NCBI GenBank assembly: GCA_003963245.1
Contig: RXJX01000002.1
Location: 62,001 to 126,000 of the forward strand
DNA from: Neisseriaceae bacterium
Lineage (GTDB): Bacteria; Pseudomonadota; Gammaproteobacteria; Burkholderiales; UBA11063
DNA: 64,000 nt
Reading direction: 5' to 3'
The notes under the pieces are model-generated. The model saw nothing but the letters and a program-made list of their open reading frames with translations. It was not told the DNA's origin and did not search any database. Both the position numbers and the translations under genes were made by a program. Numbering within the stretch: position 1 is the first letter of the stretch; every line of letters starts with the position of its first letter. This document shows positions 44,268 to 52,719 of the stretch, in pieces.

Positions 44268-44870
44268 ATGAAAATCCTACATATTAATACACATGAATTA
44301 TTCGGCGAAGGTGCTAGAGCTGCGTATCGGTTACACAAAGGGTTAAATAAATATGGTATTGACAGTCAAATATTAGTTCGATATAAACAAAGCTATGAAA
44401 CTAGCATACAGTCTCTAAGACGAACATTTTTGCTACAATCAATTTTCTCAATTAACCTACTAACACTCTCAGAATTAGTTAAAAATATTAATCCAGATAT
44501 AATCCATTTGCATTGGATTACAGATCAATTTATTAATTTGAATGACCTAATTAAGTTAAATAAACCAGTCAATAAAAATACAGCAAGAGAAATATTAAAT
44601 TTTGAAATAGATAAGCAAATCATTCTATCTGGAGTTGTTTCATACACTTCAGACAGCCATAAAGGTTTCGACCTCCTAATTAAAGCATTACAATTACTAC
44701 TTACATATAAATATCAATTGGGAATATTCAGAAGTTCTAACCTAAATGATACGCTTAAAAAATTAAATGCTAAATCTATTGGCGGTTTTCATGATGATTA
44801 CTCCTTAAAGTTACTATATAATGCAGCCAATGTTATGACCATATCTTCAAGACAAGATATTTCCAGATAA
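44268..44870 (+). pseudogene. decayed GT4 glycosyltransferase (internal deletion and lost C-terminus)
   Basis: A 200-codon frame joins two distant parts of a GT4 glycosyltransferase. Residues 1-105 are a normal N-terminal domain start (MKILHINTHELFGEGARAAY, then INPDIIHLHWITDQF). They run straight into a segment from the C-terminal domain (SDSHKGFDLLIKALQLLL, then LKLLYNAANVMTISSRQD). Intact relatives have about 400 residues, so roughly 100-150 central residues are missing. The end of the protein, where the sugar-nucleotide glutamates lie, is cut off after SSRQD. It follows the IS3-type remnant, which suggests recombination. It is very unlikely to be active. Confidence 0.75.
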
Positions 44871-44878
44871 AATATAAA

Positions 44879-45961
44879 ATGAAAACAATTACATTTGTTA
44901 GCGCAGGTCTGCAAAAAAATGGTTCTGTCGCGATGATACTAAATCTAGCAAGTCTGCTAAGCGAAAAATACATCGTAAAAATAGTGACACATTTCGATAA
45001 CGCAGAATATAAACTACCCCTTAATATCAAATATATTTTTTCTGATACAGTTAGGCAAGGTATTTTTCTAAAACTGTATAGTAAATTAAAATTTATTTAC
45101 CAAATATATAGGCAATCCACAACATCTGATTTGATAATTTGCGAAGAAAGCGCTAGTATCGCAATAATCACCGCTCAAATTTGTGCTTTGACAAACAAAC
45201 CAATTATAATTTGGAATCATAGTTGTCGAGGTGAGTTTATTCAAACGCAAGGAATAATTAATTATTTATATAAAAGATCCTATCAACAAGCGACTCATAC
45301 TGTAAATGTAAGTTTATATGCTCAAAACTGCTTGCTTAATTTCACTAATCTAAATTCTAGCAAAATATCGGTTATTTATAATGTTATAAAAACTAATAAC
45401 ATCACAAACCCAAACATTCTAGATTTAGACAATATACAATTGATAGGTATAGGTGCACTTGATAAAAATAAAAACTTTGAGCTAATCATCAACTGTCTCC
45501 ATCAGCTAAAAAATAAATATAATGTTAAGTGCACATTAACGATTTGTGGCTCAGGGACTTATAAAACTAAATTAAAAGAATTGATCACAAAATTAGGTCT
45601 TGGTTCCTATGTTGTCCTTTATGGCATAGCACAAGATGTATATCCTCTAATTTCAGCAAGCCATATTTTAATATCTGCATCCAATAGTGAAGCATTTCCC
45701 TTAACAGTTGCAGAAGCTCTGTCCTGTAATACCCCTGTAATTGCAACAAATACAGGGGCAAGCGAAATATTAAATAGTGGAGACTATGGCACAATCATAG
45801 AAAAAGATAATTTGGAGCAAATGACCAATGCAATTTTAAGTATTGTAAATAATTATCCACAAGCTAAAGAAAAAGCTATTTTGGGCAATAAATCGTTGTC
45901 TCGCTTCTCCGAAGATAAAATACTACCACAATGGTTAGAATTAATTGAAAGATTAACATGA
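44879..45961 (+). CDS. family 4 glycosyltransferase
   Basis: A 360-residue retaining GT4 enzyme with a GT-B fold. The N-terminal domain begins ITFVSAGLQKNGSVAMILNL; the C-terminal donor-binding domain has GIGALDKNKNFELIINCL, LTICGSGTYKTKL, VVLYGIAQDVYPLI and the EX7E-type stretch SNSEAFPLTVAEALSCNTPVI. Donor sugar and acceptor are unknown. It starts 8 nt after the truncated GT4 frame and overlaps the next GT2 gene by 4 nt (ATGA), so the run from here to 49529 looks like one transcript. Confidence 0.92.
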   Translation: MKTITFVSAGLQKNGSVAMILNLASLLSEKYIVKIVTHFDNAEYKLPLNIKYIFSDTVRQGIFLKLYSKLKFIYQIYRQSTTSDLIICEESASIAIITAQICALTNKPIIIWNHSCRGEFIQTQGIINYLYKRSYQQATHTVNVSLYAQNCLLNFTNLNSSKISVIYNVIKTNNITNPNILDLDNIQLIGIGALDKNKNFELIINCLHQLKNKYNVKCTLTICGSGTYKTKLKELITKLGLGSYVVLYGIAQDVYPLISASHILISASNSEAFPLTVAEALSCNTPVIATNTGASEILNSGDYGTIIEKDNLEQMTNAILSIVNNYPQAKEKAILGNKSLSRFSEDKILPQWLELIERLT

Positions 45962-46902
45962 ATACCAAACCAGAAGTGACTATTTTGATGTCTAGCTATA
46001 ATGGCGAAAAATTTATTACCAGCCAGCTTTATTCTTTATTAGGACAAACTTACACTAATTGGAAACTTCTTATCCGAGATGATGGATCAACCGATAAAAC
46101 CATTGATATAATTAAAAATTTTGCACTTAGCGATACAAGAATTGAGTTAAGTCAAGATTCTTTAGGAAATCTAGGGCCTGGATTATCATTTTGGCAATTA
46201 CTACAATTTGTAGATAGCTCATATATAATGTTTTGTGATCAAGATGATATATGGCTGGAGCGCAAGATTGAAATATGTGTAAATTATGCAACGCAAAACT
46301 TCACCCAATCAACTCCAAATCTATTATATTGTAATGGATATATTTACTCTAACACAAGTAGTGCAATTGAAGCATCTAGTTTTATTCATCTTCACGCAAA
46401 AACATTGGCAGATTTTCTATTTCTAAATAGTGGCTATCATGGTTGTTGCTTATTATTTGATAAAAATCTATTGAATATCGCTCGGGAGTACCATGGCGAA
46501 CTCAATTTACATGATAATATAATTTGCTTATTAGCTTATACATTTGGTGCAGTACATTACTTAAATAAATCATTGATGTTATATCGACAACATCCTAGTA
46601 ATTTTACGGAACAAGTCAGAAAAAGTAAGTGGCAAATTGTACAAAAGTTCTTTGACCGAAATAAAGGTGTTATTACATCGGATCACTATTCTGAGAATCA
46701 GCAAGTTTTTAGCCATTATAAAACCCGAATGTCTGTCGCAACTCAGCATATATTTAACACTTACTTCACTTTTCCACAACTTAATCGACTACAAAGAATA
46801 GCTTTAATACTAAAATCAAAGATGACATTAGGTGGTTCGAAATCTATATTGATATTCAAGGTTTTATTGCGCAAACCTCTGCAGGATGTTAAAAAAAGAT
46901 GA
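45958..46902 (+). CDS. family 2 glycosyltransferase (rhamnosyltransferase-like)
   Basis: A 314-residue GT2 enzyme. Typical motifs are VTILMSSYNGEKFITSQLYS, LLIRDDGSTDKTIDII and the CDQDDIWLERKIE segment, which is common in glycosyltransferases that add rhamnose or related deoxysugars to LPS chains. A later GYHGCCLLFDK and LYRQHPSNFT also match that group. The rhamnose assignment is inference. It is coupled by 4-nt overlaps to both the upstream GT4 and the downstream GT9 gene. Confidence 0.92.
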   Translation: MNTKPEVTILMSSYNGEKFITSQLYSLLGQTYTNWKLLIRDDGSTDKTIDIIKNFALSDTRIELSQDSLGNLGPGLSFWQLLQFVDSSYIMFCDQDDIWLERKIEICVNYATQNFTQSTPNLLYCNGYIYSNTSSAIEASSFIHLHAKTLADFLFLNSGYHGCCLLFDKNLLNIAREYHGELNLHDNIICLLAYTFGAVHYLNKSLMLYRQHPSNFTEQVRKSKWQIVQKFFDRNKGVITSDHYSENQQVFSHYKTRMSVATQHIFNTYFTFPQLNRLQRIALILKSKMTLGGSKSILIFKVLLRKPLQDVKKR

Positions 46903-47972
46903 AAATAGCAATCATCCGTACTGATCTAATCGGTGATTTTCTACTATGGCTTGAATCAGCAAAGATAGTTCGCAATGAATATCCTGATGCTCATATTACC
47001 TTAATTTGCAATAATATCTATGTCGAGCTGGCACAAGAAATAACTTGCTTTGATCAAATAATTACTCTCGATATTCAAAAACTTAGAAAATTAAACTTGA
47101 TATATCTTTTAAAAACCTACACAAAATTAAGACAAAAAACTTATGATCTCTTAATCAATCCGATGATAACAAGAAATAGTATCGTTGACCTACTATCATT
47201 ATTTATAAATGCTAATGTTAAGGTAGCAAGCAATGCAGATTATAATAAGTATAAGATACTGAAACCATTATTTGACAAATTTTATGCTAAGTTGATAGCT
47301 ATCTCAATAACTGGATTTCATGAACTGGAACTCAACAATCTGTTCTGTAACCAATTACTTAATCGCAACTCTAATATAAAATTGCCAAATCTCCTTGATT
47401 TACTAAAAATACCACCATTAAAATTCTCTCTGGAAGATTTTAAGCAATACATTGCAGTAAATTTAAGCACAAGTACATCAAGCAGAAATTGGCCTCTCAA
47501 AAACTTTGAGACATTATTAGCCAATATACCAAAAGATATTGCAATTATCATTATTGGTTCTAAAAATGAGCAGCCGTTAGCTAATCAAATTATACAAAGA
47601 CTTGCTAACTATAATCAAATAATAGATAAAACAGGTAAAACAACTTTAATTGAGTCACTCAATATTATTAATTCTGCAAAGATATTTATCGGTAACGAAT
47701 CAGCTCTAGTTCATATGGCAACGCTACTCAATATCAACACAATTAGCTTTCTTGGTGGTGGATATGCTCATCGCTTTCTACCATACCCAAGTAGTTTAAT
47801 AGCAAAGGCTTCTGCACAACACAAAGTATTATATCAACAGTTGCCCTGTTTTAATTGTAACTGGCATTGCCAATATCCTCTTGAGAATAATATAACTTGG
47901 CGATGCATCGCCAATATTAGTTTAGATGATGCAATCACAGCATTGTCAGGAAGCCTTAACAATGAAATGTAA
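46899..47972 (+). CDS. family 9 glycosyltransferase (heptosyltransferase-like)
   Basis: A 357-residue GT9 protein with the fold of ADP-heptose:LPS heptosyltransferases. The N-terminus IAIIRTDLIGDFLLWLESAK corresponds to the family's glycine-asparate loop (IGDxxL), and the C-terminal donor-binding region reads INSAKIFIGNESALVHMATLLN, where the G-x-E/D-S/T-x-x-x-H motif lies. It would act on the inner leaflet in LPS core or O-chain synthesis, but GT9 members with other sugars are known. Two CxxC-like pairs (CFNCNWHCQYP) near residue 325 are an extra feature, also seen in some GT9 proteins. It overlaps the methyltransferase gene by 11 nt. Confidence 0.88.
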   Translation: MKIAIIRTDLIGDFLLWLESAKIVRNEYPDAHITLICNNIYVELAQEITCFDQIITLDIQKLRKLNLIYLLKTYTKLRQKTYDLLINPMITRNSIVDLLSLFINANVKVASNADYNKYKILKPLFDKFYAKLIAISITGFHELELNNLFCNQLLNRNSNIKLPNLLDLLKIPPLKFSLEDFKQYIAVNLSTSTSSRNWPLKNFETLLANIPKDIAIIIIGSKNEQPLANQIIQRLANYNQIIDKTGKTTLIESLNIINSAKIFIGNESALVHMATLLNINTISFLGGGYAHRFLPYPSSLIAKASAQHKVLYQQLPCFNCNWHCQYPLENNITWRCIANISLDDAITALSGSLNNEM

Positions 47973-48738
47973 GATTTGTGAAAGCGCAGCTAGATTAGCA
48001 TTTACAACCCAAGTTTTAAGTCAATATGAGGTTTCATTCTTCAAATGTACCTCTTGCGATTACTTATTTAGTGAAGAACCATTTTGGTTAATACACGCCT
48101 ATGACAAAAACATTGTGGCGCAGGATACGGGTATACTTCAGCGTAATCTTTATTTTTCTAAAATAATAGCCCTAATTTTATTGATTATAGGTAAGCATAA
48201 ATCCAAAGTATTAGATTTTGGTGGTGGTTTTGGTATACTCTGTCGACTACTAAGAGATAAAGGCTTTAACTGCTACTGGCATGATGATTATGAAAGCAAT
48301 ATTCTTGCTCGCGGATTTGCAGATAAAGGAGACAATTACGGTACAACCATCAGTGTTGAAGTATTAGAACATCTAATTGAACCTAACATATTTTTTGATA
48401 AGGTATTCAAAAGAAGTAGCGCATTAATTTGCTCAACAACATTACTCCCATCTAATATTCCTAATTTGAATTGGCACTACTACACTTTTGAAACTGGTCA
48501 ACATATTAGCTTTTATAGTAAAAAAACTTTTAATTTTATTGCTCATAAATATGGCAAATATTTCTATTCGTTTGGTTATACACACCTCTTTTTAGATCAA
48601 AAGCTGAACCTGTTACAACAGAATTTAATCCGAATAATCTGTCTAATTTTCCGTGGACGTGTTTTTTCAAAATTTTTTTACAATCTATTTGGAATATCCT
48701 CTAAAATGCTATCTGATTCACAACTCCCTAAAATCTGA
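47962..48738 (+). CDS. class I SAM-dependent methyltransferase with N-terminal zinc ribbon
   Basis: A 258-residue protein. The N-terminal CKICES and CTSCDY pairs form a zinc-ribbon-like start as in the C-methyltransferase/DUF-type proteins of glycan loci. SAM motif I is VLDFGGGFGILCRLL, followed by VEVLEHLIEPNIFFD, the usual post-motif of Methyltransf_23. The start at 47962 is preferred since CxxC begins right after it and AGGA lies upstream; an in-frame ATG at 47926 would sit deep in the GT9 gene. It probably methylates a sugar or the end of a glycan chain; the target is unknown. Confidence 0.85.
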   Translation: MKCKICESAARLAFTTQVLSQYEVSFFKCTSCDYLFSEEPFWLIHAYDKNIVAQDTGILQRNLYFSKIIALILLIIGKHKSKVLDFGGGFGILCRLLRDKGFNCYWHDDYESNILARGFADKGDNYGTTISVEVLEHLIEPNIFFDKVFKRSSALICSTTLLPSNIPNLNWHYYTFETGQHISFYSKKTFNFIAHKYGKYFYSFGYTHLFLDQKLNLLQQNLIRIICLIFRGRVFSKFFYNLFGISSKMLSDSQLPKI

Positions 48739-48743
48739 TTAAA

Positions 48744-49529
48744 ATGACTAGCTTAAAACCATTATTTACTATTATTACCGTCTGCTACAACAGTGAAAAA
48801 ACTTTAGCAGAGACGCTCACATCCGTTCTTAGCCAATCATTGCATGAATTTGAATATTTAATCATTGACGGACAGTCTACAGATAACACCTTAAATATTA
48901 TAAAAAAATTCCAACCACAGTTTATACAAAAAGGAGTTCAGTATCGCTGGATTTCCGAAGCTGATTCGGGTATTTACGATGCAATGAATAAAGGAATAAG
49001 GCTGGCATCAGGAACTTGGATTGGCATTTTAAATGCTGATGACATCTATGCTCACGAAGAAGTACTAAGCTTTTTATCACAGCATATCACCAATTACCCT
49101 GACTCAGATACAGTCTATGCCGACTTAGATTATGTTGCTGAATATAATTTAAATAAAATTATACGACATTGGCACTCAGGAGAATTTAAGTTAAACCGTA
49201 TTTATTCAGGATGGATACCACCGCATCCAGCGTTCTTTATTAAATTGCAATGTATCCAGACTATAGGAGGTTACAATACCAATCTCGCAGTTTCTGCGGA
49301 TTACGAATTTATGTTGCGCGCATTACTTAAACATAGGCTAACCGCAAGTTATTTACCAGAAACCATCATAAAAATGAGAGTTGGTGGCACTAGTAATAAA
49401 TTAATTAAAAACCGTATTACAGGGCATAATAATATAAAAAACGCTTGGAAAATTAATCAGCTAGAACCGAAGTGGTACACTTTCATTTGCCGGCTGCTCA
49501 GAAAAATACCACAATATATTCATAAATAG
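48744..49529 (+). CDS. family 2 glycosyltransferase (WcaA/colanic-acid type)
   Basis: A 261-residue GT2 enzyme. The motifs FTIITVCYNSEKTLAETLTS, YLIIDGQSTDNTL, SEADSGIYDAMNKGIRLASG and the DxD in GILNADDIY are typical of the group that includes WcaA and Bacteroidetes-like GT2 proteins of O-antigen clusters. Donor and acceptor are unknown. It is the last gene of the glycan run and converges on the bestrophin gene with only 15 nt between them; no terminator was seen. Confidence 0.92.
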   Translation: MTSLKPLFTIITVCYNSEKTLAETLTSVLSQSLHEFEYLIIDGQSTDNTLNIIKKFQPQFIQKGVQYRWISEADSGIYDAMNKGIRLASGTWIGILNADDIYAHEEVLSFLSQHITNYPDSDTVYADLDYVAEYNLNKIIRHWHSGEFKLNRIYSGWIPPHPAFFIKLQCIQTIGGYNTNLAVSADYEFMLRALLKHRLTASYLPETIIKMRVGGTSNKLIKNRITGHNNIKNAWKINQLEPKWYTFICRLLRKIPQYIHK

Positions 49530-49544
49530 ATTTACTAACAGTTG

Positions 49545-50429
49545 CTATAAAATATACTCACCATGAATCACAGGCAATGGATCAGGAATATTGTCTGCGC
49601 CAATTTCTTGTAATAAATTTATTTCAATATTTCTGGTGATACTTGAAATTGGTACGCCTGAGGGTTGATGTTCAAATGGATTCATTAAATTTAGACCATT
49701 TAAATTGATTGTATTAAACACAAATCCCATAACCCAACCAAGGATTATTGCTGCAGCACCAACACTATTGGTTGCCATAGTAATTAAAGCAATAAATAAC
49801 CAGATAAATAGCTTAGTAAAGAAAAGATAGTTAATTGGAAATACCGTATTATTAATACGCTCTGATTTACCCATTGCATCACAAAGATTCTCAATTAGAC
49901 GGTTCAGAATCGTAAACTCAAAATCAGTAATTTGCTGTTTTGCTCTTAGATCCTTAATCTCTTGCGCTTGAATACTTAATAGTCCATTTGGAATATGTGA
50001 TATAAATTTAAGCTTTTCAATATCATCTGATGTAATGTATTGCAAATGATTTTCATCTTGCTTGTATTTACGAAGTGACGCTGTCAGAGCATAAAGAAAA
50101 CCGATATGCCGGCGAACAATTCTTTTTGCCGCGTGATTATCTGAAGTATAAGCGACTAGATTTCTAGCCAGTGATCTTGAATCATTAACAATACCACCCC
50201 AAATCATCCGAGCTTCCCACCAGCGATTATAAGCCTGATTATTGTTAAAACCGATAAAGAAGGCAATTGCTGTACCCATTAGCGCCGGAAAAGCGATTGG
50301 TAGCTTAAAAGACAATAGCCAATAAGTATCCAATAAGTAGACTAGACCACAGAAACCAATCATTAATAAGTCGATTTTCCAAGTTATTTTTAATATTCTA
50401 AATAGACTTAAATTTTTTCCAATTAACAT
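49545..50429 (-). CDS. bestrophin-family ion channel
   Basis: A 294-residue membrane protein of the bestrophin (UPF0187) family. The N-terminal helices are followed by the hallmark IAFFIGFNNNQAYNRWWEARMIWGGIVNDSRSLAR, and the C-terminal part carries NPFEHQPSGVPISSITRNIEINLLQE. Bacterial bestrophins are pentameric channels; eukaryotic members conduct chloride and bicarbonate. It lies 80 nt downstream of a beta-carbonic anhydrase gene on the same strand, with a strong hairpin between, which makes bicarbonate a reasonable cargo. That is inference. ATG start. Confidence 0.9.
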   Translation of the reverse strand: MLIGKNLSLFRILKITWKIDLLMIGFCGLVYLLDTYWLLSFKLPIAFPALMGTAIAFFIGFNNNQAYNRWWEARMIWGGIVNDSRSLARNLVAYTSDNHAAKRIVRRHIGFLYALTASLRKYKQDENHLQYITSDDIEKLKFISHIPNGLLSIQAQEIKDLRAKQQITDFEFTILNRLIENLCDAMGKSERINNTVFPINYLFFTKLFIWLFIALITMATNSVGAAAIILGWVMGFVFNTINLNGLNLMNPFEHQPSGVPISSITRNIEINLLQEIGADNIPDPLPVIHGEYIL

Positions 50430-50454
50430 TTTTTGTTATCTCTAAATTTTATCC

Positions 50455-50493
50455 ATAAAGTGTAATTTTAATTCTTGGTAAATTACACTTTAT
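50455..50493. repeat. 14-bp inverted repeat between carbonic anhydrase and bestrophin genes
   Basis: ATAAAGTGTAATTT and AAATTACACTTTAT form a perfect 14-bp stem with an 11-nt loop. No U tract follows in either direction, so it may be a partial terminator, a processing or stability hairpin, or a protein site that adjusts the ratio of the two proteins. Confidence 0.75.
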
Positions 50494-50509
50494 GCTCATA
50501 TACAAATTT

Positions 50510-51169
50510 TTATGCAAAGAAGCTTTTTACAAATTCATGATTAGCTAATTTAACAGGATCTGTTTCCCCGTTTAGATTAACTACCGATATTTTGCCATGA
50601 CCTTCTCCACGTGAGTTATCAATATCAAGCACCATACCAATAATTGCCAATGATTTATTATTACGTAAATCATGAAAGTCTTTAATTGCTAGCTCGACTT
50701 GTTGATTTACATTATTAATTACCGCATCACGCCATTGGACAGTCTCACTGCATGTACTATTTATATCAGATTTTTTAATTGATAGTGCCAGATGATCAAT
50801 CTCACGAATAATGCTTGAATGTAAACCGCTATAGTCACCCATTGAAGCTTTAACTGCACCGCACCCTGTATGCCCTAAGAATATCAGCAATGGAGTATTT
50901 AGTACCCTTACCCCATATTCAATACAACCTTGATTAAGGATATACTGATTACCAATATTTCTCACTATAAAGAAATTATTTTCAGGATTAAAGGTAAATG
51001 AAGTACTATGCGCTCTAGAATCACAACACATCACTAAAGTACAAGCCGGAGTTTGACTTGCAGCAAATGTTTTTATTTCATGTTCTTTAGCTTCGGTATA
51101 AGAACTATTAGTTTCTTTAATTGATTGTAACAAATGAATCACATCATCATTTTTTAGAATTAATTCCAT
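50510..51169 (-). CDS. beta-class carbonic anhydrase
   Basis: A 219-residue zinc enzyme that interconverts CO2 and bicarbonate. The zinc ligands are Cys48 (CCDSR, with the Asp50/Arg52 dyad), His100 and Cys103 (GHTGCGAV), the full beta-class set. The length is standard. It is preceded by AGGAG and by a promoter whose operator is shared with the ABC export genes at 55.7 kb. It is followed by the bestrophin gene, so hydration of CO2 and transport of bicarbonate or chloride are likely linked. No signal peptide, so cytoplasmic. Confidence 0.96.
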   Translation of the reverse strand: MELILKNDDVIHLLQSIKETNSSYTEAKEHEIKTFAASQTPACTLVMCCDSRAHSTSFTFNPENNFFIVRNIGNQYILNQGCIEYGVRVLNTPLLIFLGHTGCGAVKASMGDYSGLHSSIIREIDHLALSIKKSDINSTCSETVQWRDAVINNVNQQVELAIKDFHDLRNNKSLAIIGMVLDIDNSRGEGHGKISVVNLNGETDPVKLANHEFVKSFFA

Positions 51170-51213
51170 TACCAGCTCCTTTGTATTTTAACATTAGTTT
51201 TGTAAGAAGCGTT

Positions 51214-51252
51214 ATCTTATCATCAAATTAGTTGATAGTTCAACTATTATGT
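51214..51252 (-). promoter_or_regulatory. promoter with MarR-type operator upstream of carbonic anhydrase
   Basis: On the minus strand the -35 box TTGAAC (51243-51238) and -10 box TAAGAT (51219-51214) are 18 nt apart. An inverted repeat, ATCAAATTAGTTGA - TAGT - TCAACTATTATGT (51222-51252), covers the -35 and spacer. Its core TAGTTGA-N4-TCAACTA is the same as in the operator at 55655-55690, and 23 of 30 bases from -35 to -10 agree between the two promoters. Confidence 0.75.
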
Positions 51253-51282
51253 ACCGATATTCTTAGGGGGATGAATTAATCT

Positions 51283-52719
51283 CTAATTAAATTCTGGGTA
51301 CGCTTTTACGATACTGATATTATTTCCGGTTAAGAAATTATATTCTATTAAAGCTTGGTAATTATTATTGATAACATTGATATAATCCAAATAAGCATTA
51401 ATTGCATTATCTTCGCGTAGGTTTAACATAAACAAATTGCTATCACCATTATTAATCCGTTTATTCTCTGCACTTAACAAATCTTGTGCTAATTGATTAG
51501 ATGATTTAGACATATCTACTTGGTTTGCTGTGGCAGAGATGGAATAACGTAATGTTTCTATCTGCGATTTTAGCTGCTCCAGCAAAAGCTGTCTATCATT
51601 TAAAAGCTTACGATAGCTTGCATCAGTCTCATCACTCATCCCCTTACCATAGCTTCGGTCTAAAGGCAAAGAAAACTGCAGCTTACCTACCATCTCCTGC
51701 TGATTTAATTGAAAATAGTATGATGTCGCAGTATCTGAATTATTCTGGTTATATTGCAGTGCTAAATTAAGTTTTGGTAATAGGTAGTTACCAGCTAATT
51801 TCTGCTGATTAATTATTTGTTGAAGCTGCGTTTGAATAATTTTAAACTCGGGACGATTTTGTACCGCTTCATTTACCTCTTTTACAATAGGCATATCAGG
51901 AAGTTTATTTACTTTAGGTAAGTTATGCGGTAAGACATTCTGACTTGGCACAATTGTGTTACATTGATTATCGCGATAATATAATGATAAATATTGAGAC
52001 GCCTTGTTAAAATAATCTTGAGAAGACATTACTTTGACACGCCGTTTCAACACGTTATTGTAATTCTCTTTAACTGCTATTTCTGCCAAATCACCACTCT
52101 TCAATCTCTTTTCCATTGCAGCCTGACGAGTTTCAGCAAGCTTTAATAATCTTTCATATGATGTTAATTCAGCCCCTGCCATAATCCACGCTAGATAAGC
52201 TTTCATTGCCTCAGTCTTTACCAGAAGCTTGGAGAGTTCAATCTCATAATCTGACTTTTCTTTATCAAGAAGCGAATTATAAACATTAAGACGCTCTTCA
52301 TCCATTGTAAATCCACTTAATAGGTTCATCTTTAGTCCGACAAATTGACGTCCCAAAGTTGATGTAATTTGAGCAGAATCATATTGTGGAGTATAACCGC
52401 CAGAAATATCATATCCAGCATAAGCTGAAACCGGAGAGCCAAAAAAACGTTTTTCCAAGGCAATTTTTTGGTAGGTAGTGTTATAAGTACTACCTTGACG
52501 CTGAAGTGAGTCAGTATCCAAACGGGTATCAAAAGGTGCTTCACTTTTCTTAGCTTTAGCACTATTTAGTTCCTGCTGTATAACCGCATTCAAAACTTTA
52601 GGATAGCAACTATTTATGGAACTCTCAATTCTAGACGCTTTTAGTTCATAAGCATTTGCTACTGACATTAATGTAGATATGCATAAAAATATTTTTTTTA
52701 TATGCATATTACTTATCAT
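51283..52719 (-). CDS. TolC-family outer-membrane efflux/secretion channel
   Basis: An outer-membrane factor of 478 residues from the ATG at 52719. GGAGG lies 5 nt upstream of this ATG, and a signal peptide (HIKKIFLCISTLMSVANA) follows; longer in-frame starts reach far into the hlyD-like gene and are rejected. The body is built of two similar halves of long helices with short beta stretches (for example LVKTEAMKAYLAWIMAGAEL, and QNRPEFKIIQTQLQQIINQQ), the pattern of TolC-type proteins. It would provide the exit duct for the ABC/HlyD pair encoded upstream. It overlaps the hlyD-like gene by 11 nt. Confidence 0.82.
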   Translation of the reverse strand: MISNMHIKKIFLCISTLMSVANAYELKASRIESSINSCYPKVLNAVIQQELNSAKAKKSEAPFDTRLDTDSLQRQGSTYNTTYQKIALEKRFFGSPVSAYAGYDISGGYTPQYDSAQITSTLGRQFVGLKMNLLSGFTMDEERLNVYNSLLDKEKSDYEIELSKLLVKTEAMKAYLAWIMAGAELTSYERLLKLAETRQAAMEKRLKSGDLAEIAVKENYNNVLKRRVKVMSSQDYFNKASQYLSLYYRDNQCNTIVPSQNVLPHNLPKVNKLPDMPIVKEVNEAVQNRPEFKIIQTQLQQIINQQKLAGNYLLPKLNLALQYNQNNSDTATSYYFQLNQQEMVGKLQFSLPLDRSYGKGMSDETDASYRKLLNDRQLLLEQLKSQIETLRYSISATANQVDMSKSSNQLAQDLLSAENKRINNGDSNLFMLNLREDNAINAYLDYINVINNNYQALIEYNFLTGNNISIVKAYPEFN

